From assembly GCA_031841125.1 (NCBI GenBank), contig CM063113.1, positions 62,675,211-62,739,210 of the forward strand: a stretch of 64,000 bases of DNA, given 5' to 3'. Origin of the DNA: Acanthococcus lagerstroemiae (lineage: Eukaryota > Arthropoda > Insecta > Hemiptera > Eriococcidae). Of the stretch, positions 21,341 to 32,447 are shown one piece after another. The notes under the pieces were generated by a model. It saw nothing but the letters and a program-made list of their open reading frames with translations. It was not told the origin of the DNA and did not search any database. A program made the translations under genes and the position numbers. How positions within the stretch are numbered: the stretch's first letter is position 1; each line of letters begins with the position of its first letter.

Positions 21341-22298
21341 CATTATTTTATTTTCATTTTTTACTATGAATTAATTTCTTGTGACCTTTCAGAAAAAACA
21401 TTTTGCTGAGAATTTCGGCACTGTGGTTGAGTGGAGATGATTTAACTTTCCCTGACGAATTCAGATCCGTCTTCGAAGTTCAAGTGCAGCTTTTTTAGGG
21501 TTGGTTATTTTAGCTGAGCCTTTTGCAATCACTTTTTTCTCTTTTCATTTCTTTTTCAAAAGTATTGCTCATTGATCTTGATCTTCGTTGCGGAACTGCA
21601 GTCTGCAACTTCGCACTTTGAATCAGGGTTTGAGAATTGAGAGTTTTTTTTTTTTAAGTTGAAGGTCTTAAGCTGAAGGTGAAAAGATTTCAAGAAAATA
21701 GATTTGAAAGTAGAAAGTGAAAAGAGAATTTGAAAAACTGAAAGTTAAAAGCCGACGATTTCTTTTTCTACATGCTCGAAAAACGTCTTATTTGTAACCA
21801 CTTCTCAGTTTTCAGTGCAAGAAGTGAAATTTCTGAATCGACTATGTAGTACATAAACAATACACCAAAAAGGATGCAAAAATAATCCAATTTTGCACTA
21901 GAGCAAAAAAGTGACGTCAAACCCGTATGTTTACTTGGCAGTTGGCAGTAGAAGGAAGGTTCACATTAGACGGACAGGCGCGTCGTTTTCGTCGTTTATG
22001 CGTGTTTTGATACGTATAGTCTGTCCCAAATAAGAATGCCGAAAACAGTTGCGAGTGAGGTGGCATGTGGGGAAAAGAAAAGGTAGTTATTCACACAACA
22101 CTACAAACCAGTGCATAGATACTCTCCAAATTAAATCAAATGATAATTGCCGTCATTTCCTGTATATTTTTGTTTCATACTTCTTTTTCAAGAAATGTAA
22201 TGCGATCTGACATACCCAAGCTTGTTGCGAAAAAATCGATTTTGAGATCCGCAGCAAAGTATGAACGGTCTCACTGCTTTTCGAGCATGAATTGAAAA

Positions 22299-22440
22299 AA
22301 TATATACCTAGTTTGCAAACTTTTGCAAGAAGTGCGTTATTCGCTCGCGCGTTTTGCAGCACGAGCAACGCGAGTGCTGTAAATTTCGCACTCGTCATGA
22401 ATAACGCGCTTCTTGCACTCGTTACAAAATATACTATTTC
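22299..22440 (-). repeat. Covarying hairpin module H5
   Basis: Read on the minus strand it opens AATAGTATATTTTGTAACG and has stem core GTGCAAGAAGCGCGTTATTC, pairing with GAATAACGCACTTCTTGC. The apex contains a second inverted pair (CAGCACTCGCGTTGCTCGTGCTG). It closes near TAGGTATATATTTTTTC. The frame words match H1-H4 while the stem sequence is different, which makes this the most diverged copy. Confidence 0.65.
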
Positions 22441-22835
22441 TGTTTTAGAAAAAGTCGACAGTTTCACGTTTAAAGTAAAATGGAATAAATAGAAAAGTTG
22501 GAAGCTGCAAGTTTAAGTCAAAAGTGAAGTGATTTTTGAAAGTTGAAAGCAAAAAACCGAAAGTGAAAAAGAAACAAATAACTTCGCTAATCGAATGAGG
22601 ACAAAGGGCCGAACAATTGGCCTAAAAATAAGTAATCAACTAGATTTTTGAAATAAAATAAGATTTTTCTCTCAAGAAACATCCATGGTGCAGTGTGATT
22701 CCCTGGATTGAAGCAGAGATGGACCAAATAAAAAATCACCTATTAGAGAGGTAGAGCGAAATGCAGAAAATTTTGCTTCTCGCAAGACAACTTTTAAGTT
22801 TTTATTAGGTTAGTACCTTTATTTTGTCAGAAATT
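22381..22835. repeat. Segmental duplicate, copy 1
   Basis: From the right half of H5 (GAATAACGCGCTTCTTGCAC) through GAAAAAGTCGACAGTTTCAC, CGAAAGTGAAAAAGAAACAA, ATCCATGGTGCAGTGTG and GACAACTTTTAA, this matches 30988-31460 in the same orientation with scattered substitutions. Non-coding. Confidence 0.75.
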
Positions 22836-22837
22836 TT

Positions 22838-23263
22838 TTGAAAATTTTGAAAATTCTCCATACTCTACATATACATTATGTCTTTTTGGGGCGATTTTTT
22901 TTCCCCCAAAATGAAGAGACAGTCTTATTCGAAATTCTCTGCTCTATCCAAAAATGCAAACCGCGTCCCTGTAGCTGTCTCCATTCAAAAATTATTCGCG
23001 AATTGTCGGTTCACCCCAGTAAAATGGAAATTTCGAAAACGTCAATTGGTGCACGATGTGTGGCATATTCAACGCGTCGAAGGCGCAGCCACTAATTTTT
23101 ATTTTGACAACGTTTTCAAGTGTATCTCGGCAACGGAGGGTCAGCGCCAAATTTGGTCAACGAATTTGAACTCGGCCACAGAATCCTGAGTAAAAATTGG
23201 TGGTTAACTCAAATTTTTTGGTTTTCAAAAATTTTGAAAATTTCTCCATGCTATCTATATATT
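22838..23263. repeat. Diverged monomers of the palindromic satellite family
   Basis: TTCACCCCAGTAAAATGG, TTTCGAAAACGTCAATTGG, GGCATATTCAACGCGTCGAA and GTGTATCTCGGCAACGGAGG are shared with 29.6-31.0 kb. They align with the left arm of the 27-29.6 kb monomers. The solo LTR interrupts this copy at 23268, and the continuation (ATTATGTCTTTT) resumes at about 24069. Confidence 0.7.
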
Positions 23264-23267
23264 ATAT

Positions 23268-24064
23268 TGTTACACCGGGGTAAGTTCGCGGTGTGGCCAT
23301 TGGTGCAACGGGGGAAGTCCGCGTGGTAGTCTGGGTTAAATTAGGCAAGCTTCCCGATGTTAGGTCTAATTTCCTCGAACGGAGGTTATAAGATATTGAG
23401 TGTGAGTGTGTGAGGTTCGTCAGCGCCGGAGAAATAATTACACGAGGTTTGAAATCGTAATTGTATTCGGACTTCTCTTATTCTACTATTTACAAATGAA
23501 TGACAGAGGCACGGGGGGGGGGGCTTTACGGAGAGACCTAGTACTTGCCCTTGTTTGGTCGGAGGTCGTAGGCGTCGCAGTGGTTCTGTCCCGGAGCATC
23601 AGACATCTGGATGCAACGACGGGAGAGTATCAAAAGTTCTCGGTTCGACTATTCGCGGCGGTGCACCAGATACTGGATGCAGCATGTAGGGGAGTATTTC
23701 GAAGCAGAATTCGACCCCTCTTCAGTTCGTGCCCGGAGCACTAGACAACTGGATGGTGCGACGGGAGCGTATCGAAGTTTCTCGATTTGGATATCCTTAA
23801 CGGTACACCAGATACTGGATGCAGCACGCAGCGGAGTATACCAAAGTAGAACTGCCAGTGAGCCTCGCTCTGAGGAAGTGCTCTCGAACGGCCGTCCGTT
23901 CGGGTTTATATAGCCTGACTGTGGCCGCTGTCACCAGTCGTGATGTATTCTGGAGGGTGTAAAAAACAACCCTCCGAGAGACTAGTTGCCTGCGAAACGG
24001 TCGCGCTACGAGCCGGGTTTTTTTTCTCTGAAATAAGGGGTTCGCAAGCTACGAGACCGTAACA
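23268..24064 (+). mobile_element. Solo LTR of an LTR retrotransposon
   Basis: A 797 bp block starting TGTTACACCGGGG and ending GACCGTAACA (TG...CA ends, inverted TGTTAC/GTAACA), flanked by a 4 bp duplication, atat (23264-23267 and 24065-24068). It is much richer in GC than its surroundings. A TATA box (GTTTATATAG, about 23907) lies in its 3' third. Upstream, a tandem duplication with a step of about 142 bp (CCCGGAGCA at about 23591 and 23733; CACCAGATACTGGATGCAGC in both) looks like a U3 enhancer repeat. No primer-binding site, gag or pol is present on either side. Confidence 0.8.
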
Positions 24065-24578
24065 ATATACATTATTATGTCTTTTTCAGGGCGGAAAAAA
24101 TTTTTTTGTCAGCCGACGAGACTGTCCTGTTCGAAATTTTCTCCTCTATCCACAAATGTAAACCGTGCCCCTGTAGCTGTCTCCATTCCAAAAGTATTCG
24201 AAAACGGCGAATATTCTGGTAATGCCTTCAGCACGTCAAATATGCAACTCAACATACACAACTGACGTTTTCGAAATCGCGATAATCTCCGGACTGGGGA
24301 TAGTTAGAGGAAAACGGTTTGAAACTTTGAGAGCAAATTGATCTCCTCTTTCGGAAGTGTCAACCCGTTTCGCAGTAGCTGTCACCAATCCAAAGATTTT
24401 TGGATTTTATTAGTTTGCCCCAGAGGAAGTAGCGATTTTGAAAACGGGGAATATTCTGGTAATGCCTTCAGTACGTCGAATATGCAACTCCACATACACC
24501 AACTGACGTTTTCGAAATGGAGAATTTCTCTGGAGAGAACTAATAAAACGCGACAATCTCTGGACTGGGGATAGCTAG
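24065..24578. repeat. Palindromic satellite, left block before the MULE
   Basis: Continues the monomer series: a 271 bp monomer lies between GATAGTTAG (24300) and GATAGCTAG (24570). Left-arm words (CTGTCACCAATCCAAAGATT) and right-arm words (GGAACTAATAAAACG-like) are present. It ends at the insertion site of the MULE. Confidence 0.75.
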
Positions 24579-26988
24579 GGGAGAAAGTAAACTGCTCACA
24601 CTTTCAGAAAATACGAAAGTATGTATTTTGCTCACACTGTAAAGTGCACACACTGCAAAATGCAGGGAAAAAGTGTGAGCACTTTACATTCTTCCTTTTC
24701 ATTGAAGGACGTATTCTGCTCACACTTTACTCGATCGTTACCGCTTAAATTACACTCCTGAACAAAATGTGTTTTTCTCTATCACGTCTAGTTTTTCTGA
24801 TCAAAAACTATAAAAAATTCAACTAAAGTTCAGAACTCCGAATTGTGACGTGATAGAGAAAAATGGGTCGCAGTATCGTGTTCAGCGTTAAAAAGTACCT
24901 CAGAATCACCTGTCGAAATGCATTGTGCAAAATAGTTGTTCAGTAGTGTTATGTACGGTGTAGAATGGAGTGAGAATGAATCGATGGAGGATAGAGAAAC
25001 TCTTGCCAGTACAGATAAGAGATCAGCGTATGTTATCTTTGTACGTACACTACATACAGGTACCTGTTCTATTATTGCAAACTCCTAAATGCCTATTTAT
25101 AATTACAAAAAGTTTTCAGTTAATTTCGGAACGATCTCGTACATATGTGAATGCTACATTGGAGTTAAGTTTTGTCCCCGTATAAGTATAATATCTAATC
25201 ATTCGAATAGTAGTTTGCGCTTAAGGATGAGTTCACCGCCTGAAACGATGAGTTCGCAGCCGCTTAAATTTATACCTGGTATTCGAGGAAATTTGTTATT
25301 AGTTGTCCAAAATTTTACATATTTCAAGTTTCGGGCGTCCATGAAGTTTGTAACGTGGCATTGTTCACAGCGGCAGTGTACAGCCTGTGTTTGTGTTCGA
25401 GAAGGTAAAATTACAGCAGCCAAGGGAAGTCATAATCACGCTGCCGACGTTCAAAAACTGAACCGAAAAGAGGTTAGTGAAAAATGTAAACGTAAAGCAG
25501 TAGACGATGTTTGCGAACGTCCAGTGAAGATTTTACGTACCATTCTTAAAGATAACCTTCCCTCCACTTTTACGCCGAAGGACTCTGCATACGTGCGACG
25601 TAACATCTACAATGCGCGGCAAAAAGAAATACCGTTTAAAAAACCAAGGGAAGTAGCTGAGGTTCATGCAGTACTCGCCCAAATGACGATCAACACCTGC
25701 AGAGGTGAACCATTTCTGCTGGTGAATGATGAAACAGATAATATTGTAATTTTTTCATGCGAATCCAATCTACAAGTGTTGAGTCGAATGGAGACTTTGT
25801 TCGTTGATGGCACGTTCACATACTGTCCGAACTTTTTCACCCAACTATTCACTATTCATGGCATTGAAAATGGGAACTACGTCCAGTTGTGCTATGTACT
25901 ACTGCCATCAAAATGCACAAGTACATACATTAAATTTTTAAATATACTCACAGATATTTGTCCATTGCTCGCGCCAAATACTGTGGTTGTCGATTTCGAG
26001 ACAGCCATTCACTCAGCAATTTTAGCAGTCTGGCCGGGAGCGCAAATTGTCGGGTGCCGATTTCATTTAAGGCAATCATGGTACCGGAGAATACAAGCAC
26101 TAGGGTTGCAGGCCGACTACAATGAGATGACAGAAAAAGGTAAATGGATCCGTTATGTTTTTGGATTAACTTTCCTGCAGCCAAATGAAGTCAATGATGC
26201 TTTCAATGAAGACCTTCTGCAAATACAGCCGCCGTGTCAGAAGCTGGATAAGTTTTCGGAGTACCTTAGAAATGAGTACATTGGAGATAATGCTAGGTAT
26301 CCGTCGAGTATATGGGCCTGTCATACTGCCTCATTACAGCGCACGACCAATGCTTGTGAATCGTTCCATAGTCGTTATAATGCATGTTTCTATAAGGCTC
26401 ACCCAGACATTTTCTTGTTCGTTGAACGTATTTCCGAGTTCCAAACAGACACGTATGTACAAATTCAAGGCGTCCATATTCCAAAAACAGTGAGAAGCAG
26501 CTATTCTCGATGTCGAGCCCATGTTGAAAGTCTTATTGAGCAATACGGTCAGCGTGACATTACGCGCCTACACTTTCTCAAAAGGTGCGGATATTACGTG
26601 TGCCCGAAGCCTATTAAACCAACCTCAACCACGGAGCCTTGTCCTTCATAGATTATATACCTCACATTCATACCTCGTTACACTTACTTGTAATTACTCG
26701 ACTACTCGACTGATCTCAGTCGATTCTACGTTCATGTTCTAAGTTATTTATTACGTTACATTTTACCCTAGACTTAACCTGTTATATTTGTAATTTACCG
26801 TAAAGTTACCAGTTAAAGTAGCACTGTGTGCAAAATTCTGTTTTCTATATAAAATTACCGATGTGAGCAAAATACATTACAAGTGTGAGCAAAATACATT
26901 CAGAATATACTCGTCGTTCTGTGTGCAAATTAAACTATGAGCACTTTACATTCTCAAAATGAAATGTGTGAGCAGATTACATTCGCCC
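24579..26988 (+). mobile_element. MULE-type DNA transposon, exact 8 bp TSD
   Basis: A 2410 bp element bounded by about 27 bp inverted repeats, GGGAGAAAGTAAACTGCTCA (24579) and, inverted at the right end, GGGCGAATGTAATCTGCTCA (to 26988). The flanking atagctag (24571-24578 and 26989-26996) is an exact 8 bp duplication. The sequence without the element restores a normal satellite junction (GGGGATAGCTAGAGGAAAAC). GCTCACAC/GTGTGAGC words recur about eight times near the two ends, candidate transposase-binding sites. A full-length transposase frame sits inside. The intact frame and exact duplication suggest recent activity. Confidence 0.92.
25227..26651 (+). CDS. FLYWCH-MULE transposase
   Basis: Single open frame of 474 residues from the ATG at 25227, chosen because the N-terminal FLYWCH zinc finger starts shortly after it; an in-frame ATG at 25089 would add 46 residues without family resemblance. 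FLYWCH: RGNLLLVVQNFTYFKF, WHCSQRQCTACVCV, and GSHNHA with the Cys/His zinc ligands. The MULE (DDE/RNase H-fold) domain follows: LFVDGTF (Asp194), VVDFETA (Asp256), GCRFHLRQSW, then TNACESFHSRYN (Glu378), giving D-D-E in normal order. These families cut and paste DNA with 8-9 bp duplications, which agrees with the flanks. No stop or frameshift interrupts it, so it could encode active enzyme or a recently domesticated one. Confidence 0.9.
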   Translation: MSSPPETMSSQPLKFIPGIRGNLLLVVQNFTYFKFRASMKFVTWHCSQRQCTACVCVREGKITAAKGSHNHAADVQKLNRKEVSEKCKRKAVDDVCERPVKILRTILKDNLPSTFTPKDSAYVRRNIYNARQKEIPFKKPREVAEVHAVLAQMTINTCRGEPFLLVNDETDNIVIFSCESNLQVLSRMETLFVDGTFTYCPNFFTQLFTIHGIENGNYVQLCYVLLPSKCTSTYIKFLNILTDICPLLAPNTVVVDFETAIHSAILAVWPGAQIVGCRFHLRQSWYRRIQALGLQADYNEMTEKGKWIRYVFGLTFLQPNEVNDAFNEDLLQIQPPCQKLDKFSEYLRNEYIGDNARYPSSIWACHTASLQRTTNACESFHSRYNACFYKAHPDIFLFVERISEFQTDTYVQIQGVHIPKTVRSSYSRCRAHVESLIEQYGQRDITRLHFLKRCGYYVCPKPIKPTSTTEPCPS

Positions 26989-29640
26989 ATAGCTAGAGGA
27001 AAACGGTTTGAAACTTTGAGAGCAAATTGATCTCCTCTTTTGAAAGTGTCAACCCGTTTCGCAGTAGCTGCCACCAATCCAAAGATTTTTGCATTTTATT
27101 AGTTTGCCCCAGAGAAATTAGCGATTTTGAAAACGTCAATTGGCGTATGAGAAATAGCATATGCAATTCTTCGAAGGCGTCACAATTGTATTTCAAATTT
27201 TCTAATATTCTGGTAATGCCTTCAGCACATCGAATATGCAACTCAACATACACCAATTGACTGTTTCGAAATGGCGAATTTCTCTTGGTGGGGGGGGGGG
27301 ACTAATAAAACACGAAAATCTCCGGACTGGGGATAGCTAGAGGAAAACGGTTTGAAATTTTGAGAGCAAATTGATCTCCTCCTTTGAAAGTGTCAACCCG
27401 TTTCGCAGTAGCTGCCACCAATCCAAAGATTTTTGCATTTTATTAGTTCGCCCCAGAGAAATTAGCGATTTCGAAAACGGCGAATATTCTGGTAATGCCT
27501 TCAGCACGTCAAATATGCAACTCAACATACACAACCGATGTTTTCGAAATCGCGAAAATTTCCGGACTGGGGATAGCTAGAGGAAAACAGTTTGAAATTT
27601 TGAGAGCAAATTGATCTCCTCTTTCGAATGTGCCAACCCGTTTCGCTGTAGCTACCACCAATCCAAAGATTTTTGCATTTTATTAGTTTGCCCCAGAGGA
27701 CTTAGCGATTTTGAAAACGTCAATTGGCGTATGATTAATAGCATATTCAATTCTTCGAAGGCGTCACAATTGTATTTCAAATTTTCTAATATTCTGGTAA
27801 TGCCTTCAGCACATCGAATATGCAACTCAACATACACCAATCGACTTTTTCGAAATGGCGAATTTCTCTGGGGGGAACTAATAAAACGCGAAAATCTCCG
27901 GACTGGGGATAGCTAGAGGAAAACGGTTTGAAATTTTGAGAGCAAATTGATCTCCTCTTTCGAATGTGTCAACCCGTTTCGCAGTAGCTGCCACCAATCC
28001 AAAGATTTTTGCATTTTATTAGTTCGCCCCAGGGACTTCAGCGATTTCGAAAACGGCGAATATTCCGGTAATGCCTTCAGTACGTCGAATATGCAACTCA
28101 ACATACACCAACTGACGTTTTCGAAATGGCGAATTTCTTTGGAGGGAACTAATAAAACGCGAAAATCTCCGGACTGGGGATAGCTAGAGGAAACCGGTTT
28201 GAAATTTTGAGAGCAAATTGATCTCCTCTTTCGAAAGTGTCAACCCGTTTCGCTGTAGCTGCCACCAACCCAAAGATTTTTGCATTTTTTTAGTTCGCCC
28301 CAGAGAAATTATCGATTTTGAAAACGGCGAAAATTCTGGTAATGCCTGCAGCACGTCGAATATGCAACTCAACATACACCAATTGACATTTTCTAAATCG
28401 CGAAAATCTCCGGACTGGGGATAGCTAGGGGAAAAGGGTTTGAAATTTTGAGAGCCGATTAATCTCCTCTTTCGAATGTGTCAACCCGTTTCGCTGTAGC
28501 TGCCACCAATCCAATGATTTTTGCATTTTATTAGTTCGCCCCAGAGAAATTAGCGATTTCGAAAACGGCGAATATTCTGGTAATGCCTTCAGTACGTCAA
28601 ATATGCAACTCAACATACACAACCGATGTTTTCGAAATCGCGAAAATCTCCGGACTGGGGATAGCTAGGGGAAAAGGGTTTGAAATTTTGAGAGCCGATT
28701 AATCTCCTCTTTCGAATGTGTCAACCCGTTTCCCTGTAGCTGCCACCAATCCAATGATTTTTGCATTTTATTAGTTCGCCCCAGAGAAATTAGCGATTTC
28801 GAAAACGGCAAATGTTTTGGTAATGCCTGCAGCACGTCGAATATGCAACTCAACATACACCAATTGTCGTTTTTGAAGTCGCGAATTTCTCTGGGGGGAA
28901 CTAATAAAACGCGAAAATCTCCGGACTGGGGATAGCTAAAGGAAAACGATTTGAAATTTTGAGAGCAAATTGATCTCCTCTTTCGAAAGTGTCAACCCGT
29001 TTCGCTGTAGCTGCCACCAATCCAAAGATTTTTGCATTATTTTAGTTCACCGCAGAGAAATTATCGATTTTGAAAACGGCGAAAATTCTGGTAATGCCTG
29101 CAGCACGTCGAATATGCAACTCAACATACACCAATTGACATTTTCTAAATCGCGAATATCTCCGGACTGGGGATAGCTAGGGGAAAAGGGTTTGAAATTT
29201 TGAGAGCCGATTAATCTCCTCTTTCGAAAGTGTCAACCCGTTTTGCAGTAGCTGCCACCAATCCAAAGATTTTTGCATTTTATTAGTTTGCCCCAGAGAA
29301 ATTAGCGATTTTGAAAACGTCAATTGGCGTATGAGAAATAGCATATTCAATTCTTCGAAGGCGTCACAATTGTATTTCAAATTTTCTAATATTCTGGTAA
29401 TGCCTTCAGCACGTCGAATATGCAACTCAACATACACAAATTGACTTTTTCGAAATGGCGAATTTCTCTGGGGGGAACTAATAAAACGCGAAAATCTCCG
29501 GACTGGGGATAGCTAGAGGAAAACGGTTTGAAATTTTGAGAGCAAATTGATCTCCTCTTTCGAAAGTGTCAACCCGTTTCGCAGTAGCTGCTACCAATCC
29601 AAAGACTTTTGCATTTTATTAGTTCGCCCCAGAGAAATTA
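26989..29640. repeat. Palindromic satellite, homogenised core
   Basis: Nine monomers delimited by GGGGATAGCTAG, with junctions at about 26989, 27333, 27573, 27909, 28180, 28421, 28661, 28932, 29173 and 29509. Step lengths are 344, 240, 336, 271, 241, 240, 271, 241 and 336. Each monomer folds on itself: left arm TTTTATTAGTTCGCCCCAG, TTTCGAAAACGTCAATTGG, GCATATTCAATTCTTCGAAG; right arm ATCGAATATGCAACTC, CCAATTGACGTTTTCGAAA, CTGGGGGGAACTAATAAAA. Long monomers have both arms complete, 271 bp ones lack part of the left arm, and 240 bp ones also lack about 31 bp of the right. Short reading frames on both strands are by-products. Confidence 0.92.
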
Positions 29641-30481
29641 ACGATTTCGAATTGTCGGTTTACCCGAGAAAAATGGAAATTTCAAAAACATCAATTGGTT
29701 CACGATGTGTGGCATATCCAACGCGTCAAAGGCGCTACCACATTAATATTTTCATTTTCTGGAGAATAGAGAATTTTCTGAAAAATCAGGTAACGCCTCA
29801 AACTCGTTGACTATGCAACAAAATTCGCACTAATCCGCATTTTCGAGACTACTAAATTTCCTGGGGTGAACTGGTAAAATGCGAATTGTCGGCTCGCCCC
29901 AGTATAATGGAAATTTCGAAAACGTCAGTTGGTGCACGATGTGTGGCATATTAAACGCGTCGAAGGCGCGACCACTAATTTTCATTTAGACTACGTTATT
30001 GAGTGTATCTCGGTAACGGAGGGTCAGCGCCAAATTTGGACAACGAATTAGAACTCGACAACAAAAATTGACTAAGAATTGGGGGTTAACTCAATTTTCT
30101 TGGTTTTCAAAAATTTTGAAAATTTCTTCATACTTCTACATCATGTCTTTTTTGGCCCGAACATTTTTTTTCGGGTAAAGAGAAACTCTTATTTGAAATT
30201 TCCTCCTCTATCCAAAAATGCAATCCACGCCCCTGTAGTGGTCTTCATTCCAAAATTATTCGCGAATTGTCGGTTCACCCCAAAAATGGAAATTTCAAAA
30301 ACGTCAATTGGTGTATGATATGTGGCATATTCAATACGCCGAAGGCGCTATCACATTAATATTTCCATTTGGACAACATTTTTGAGCGTAGGAGCATCCC
30401 CGCCAAATTTGAAAACCGAATTAGAACTGGACGTAAAAGATTGAGTCAAAAATCGTTTTGATTTTTGAAATTTTTAAATTT
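29641..30481. repeat. Diverged satellite monomers, right flank
   Basis: Three left-arm-like copies (TTTCAAAAACATCAATTGG at about 29682; CGAAAACGTCAGTTGGTGCA at about 29917; AATGGAAATTTCAAAAACG at about 30284) each run into GTGGCATATYCAACGCGTC. Two continue into ATCTCGGTAACGGAGGGTC-type tails. They are less uniform than the core and have lost the clear monomer length. Confidence 0.7.
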
Positions 30482-30780
30482 TTATTTTATTTTAACTTTG
30501 ACGAGATATTTATTGCTCGAGGGCTATGACCCTGATTATAGCTACAGATGTGCTTAGAGGATAATGTATAATTTAGATTTGTCAATAAAATTTAATAAGT
30601 CTATGACGTTCGTGATTGTGAAGTTGGTGGTCAGCGGTGGACATTGGTACTGCGTGTAGTTGATACATTCGGTTGCTATGTGGTGTACCGTGAGCGTAAC
30701 GTTGCAAGTTAGGCACAAGGGAGGAGGTTGCCGTGAATAGATATGTTCGTGAGTTATACGTGTGTGTCCGAGCAGTGAAA
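30482..30780 (-). mobile_element. 5'-truncated LINE tail (I/Jockey group)
   Basis: On the minus strand a frame reads LLGHTRITHEHIYSRQPPP then CLTCNVTLTVHHIATEC, the zinc-knuckle-like C-terminus that follows RNase H in I/Jockey-group LINEs. It matches the tail of the 48.8-50.1 kb copy (LLGHTKITHEHIYLRQPPPSC). Only about 0.3 kb of 3' sequence is present, the usual outcome of incomplete reverse transcription. It splits a satellite copy (CTTCTCCATACTATACAT resumes at about 30781). Confidence 0.75.
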
Positions 30781-32330
30781 ACTTCTCCATACTATACATC
30801 TTGTCTTTTTTGGGGCGAAAATTCTTTTATAAATTATTTCGCGAATTGTCGGTTCACCCCAGAAAGATGGAAATTTCAAAAACTTCAATTGGTGCATGAC
30901 GTGTGGCATATTCAACGCGTCGAAGGCGCTACCACATTAATCCAATTTTGACTACATTTTTGAGTGTATCTCGGCAACGGAGCGTCACCGCACTCCTCAC
31001 GAATAACGCGCTTCTTGCACTCGTTGTAAAATATACTATTTTTATTTTGGAAAAAGTCGACAGTTTCACGTTTAAAGTAAAATGGAATAAATAGAAAAGT
31101 AGGAAGCTGAAAGTTTACGTTGAACGTGAAACGATTTTTGAAAGTAGGAAGCAAAAAACCGAAAGTGAAAAAGAAACAAGTAACTTCGCTACTCGAGTAG
31201 GGCCACAACTTAATTTGGACAGCAACTTTGAATTCAAGCGCCGAAAAATTGGCCTAGGAATAAGTAGTCAACTCGATTTTTAAAATAAAACAACATTGTT
31301 TTTTCAAGAAAACATCCATGGTGCAGTGTGGTTCTCTGGACTGAAGCAGAGATGGGCCAAATAAAAAACCGCCTACTAGAGAGGTAGAGCGTAATGCAGA
31401 AAATTTTGCTTCGCGCAAGACAACTTTTAACTTTTCATTAGGTACCTTTATTTTGTCTGAAATTATCTCCTCTTACGAAATCCTTTTGCTGCAACTATCT
31501 TCATTCCAAAGTTATTCGTAGTTTTCCAGTTCCTCCCAGGAAATGAGTGTCTTAGAAAATGCATAGTGGTGTGTCTTGTATTGCATATTCAACGTATTTA
31601 AGGTGTTCCCACATTTTCCCAATGTTTGCAAAGGTGTACGTGAAAACGAAAGTTTCAATTTGTTATTGCCTTCAACACGTTAAATATGCAATGCAAGACA
31701 CAGCAATGTGCATTTTCGAAGATTCCAATTTTCTGGGGATCTAGAAAAATGTGAAATACTTTGGACTGGTGACAGCTAGAGCAACACGGTTTGTAATTTT
31801 TGTAAGAGGAGATCATTTCTGATAAGTTTGTCAGTTCACCTGAAAAAGCTAATTTTTCTCAATTTTTCTCAAGGACTGGGGAAGGTAAAGCAAAATGGAG
31901 AAAATGTTGCCTCTCTCAAGGGAAGTACTAACTTTTCACTATCTTCATTTTGTCAGAAATGATCCGTCACCAAATTTTCAAACAATTTTATTGTAGGTGT
32001 CTCCATTCCAAATTTATTCGCGTTTTCCTACTTTCCCCCAGAAAATGGGAAATTTTGAAAATGTATATCGACGTGTCTTGTATGGCATATCCAACCTGCT
32101 GAAGGCGCAAAAATTCGCAATTGTGTAGAAGGCGGTAGCTTATCGATGTTTCCATTTTCGCCTACATCTCCGCAAAATTTTTCAAAAATATGCGAACGCC
32201 TTTAACACTTTGAATATGCAATACAAGTCGCACCAAAATATACGTTTTCGGAATTTCTCATTTTCTGGGCGACAGTAAAAAATCGCGTTGCATTGACTTT
32301 GGAATGGTATATAAAGTAAACGGCTATTTC
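30781..32330. repeat. Most diverged satellite monomers, with segmental duplicate copy 2
   Basis: Contains a satellite copy (30781-30987), the second copy of the 22381-22835 segment (30988-31460, starting with a half H5 hairpin), and two old monomers. The first has arms AATGCATAGTGGTGTGTCTT / CAATGTGCATTTTCGAAG (about 31555-31740). The second has arms TTTTGAAAATGTATATCGAC / ATATACGTTTTCGGAA (about 32030-32280). The fold-back plan of the core is still visible although few words are identical. Confidence 0.65.
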
Positions 32331-32447
32331 AAAAAATAATTATTTACGAAGGGACCAGAAACTGCCTGCACTCGTCGCTAACACCCCTATGCGAGTAATA
32401 ATGCAGCGCGTTATTCACTAGTGTGCACGCGCCTTTACAAGTCTTAA

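Noticed and set aside
27027..29437. Many 60-100 codon frames (MISSFESVNPFR type and minus-strand LTFSKSLISLG type)
   Set aside because: They recur in register with the satellite monomer on both strands, so they are by-products of the repeat.
24065..29640. CRISPR-like array
   Set aside because: The repeats are long self-palindromic monomers with no unique spacers, in a eukaryotic genome.
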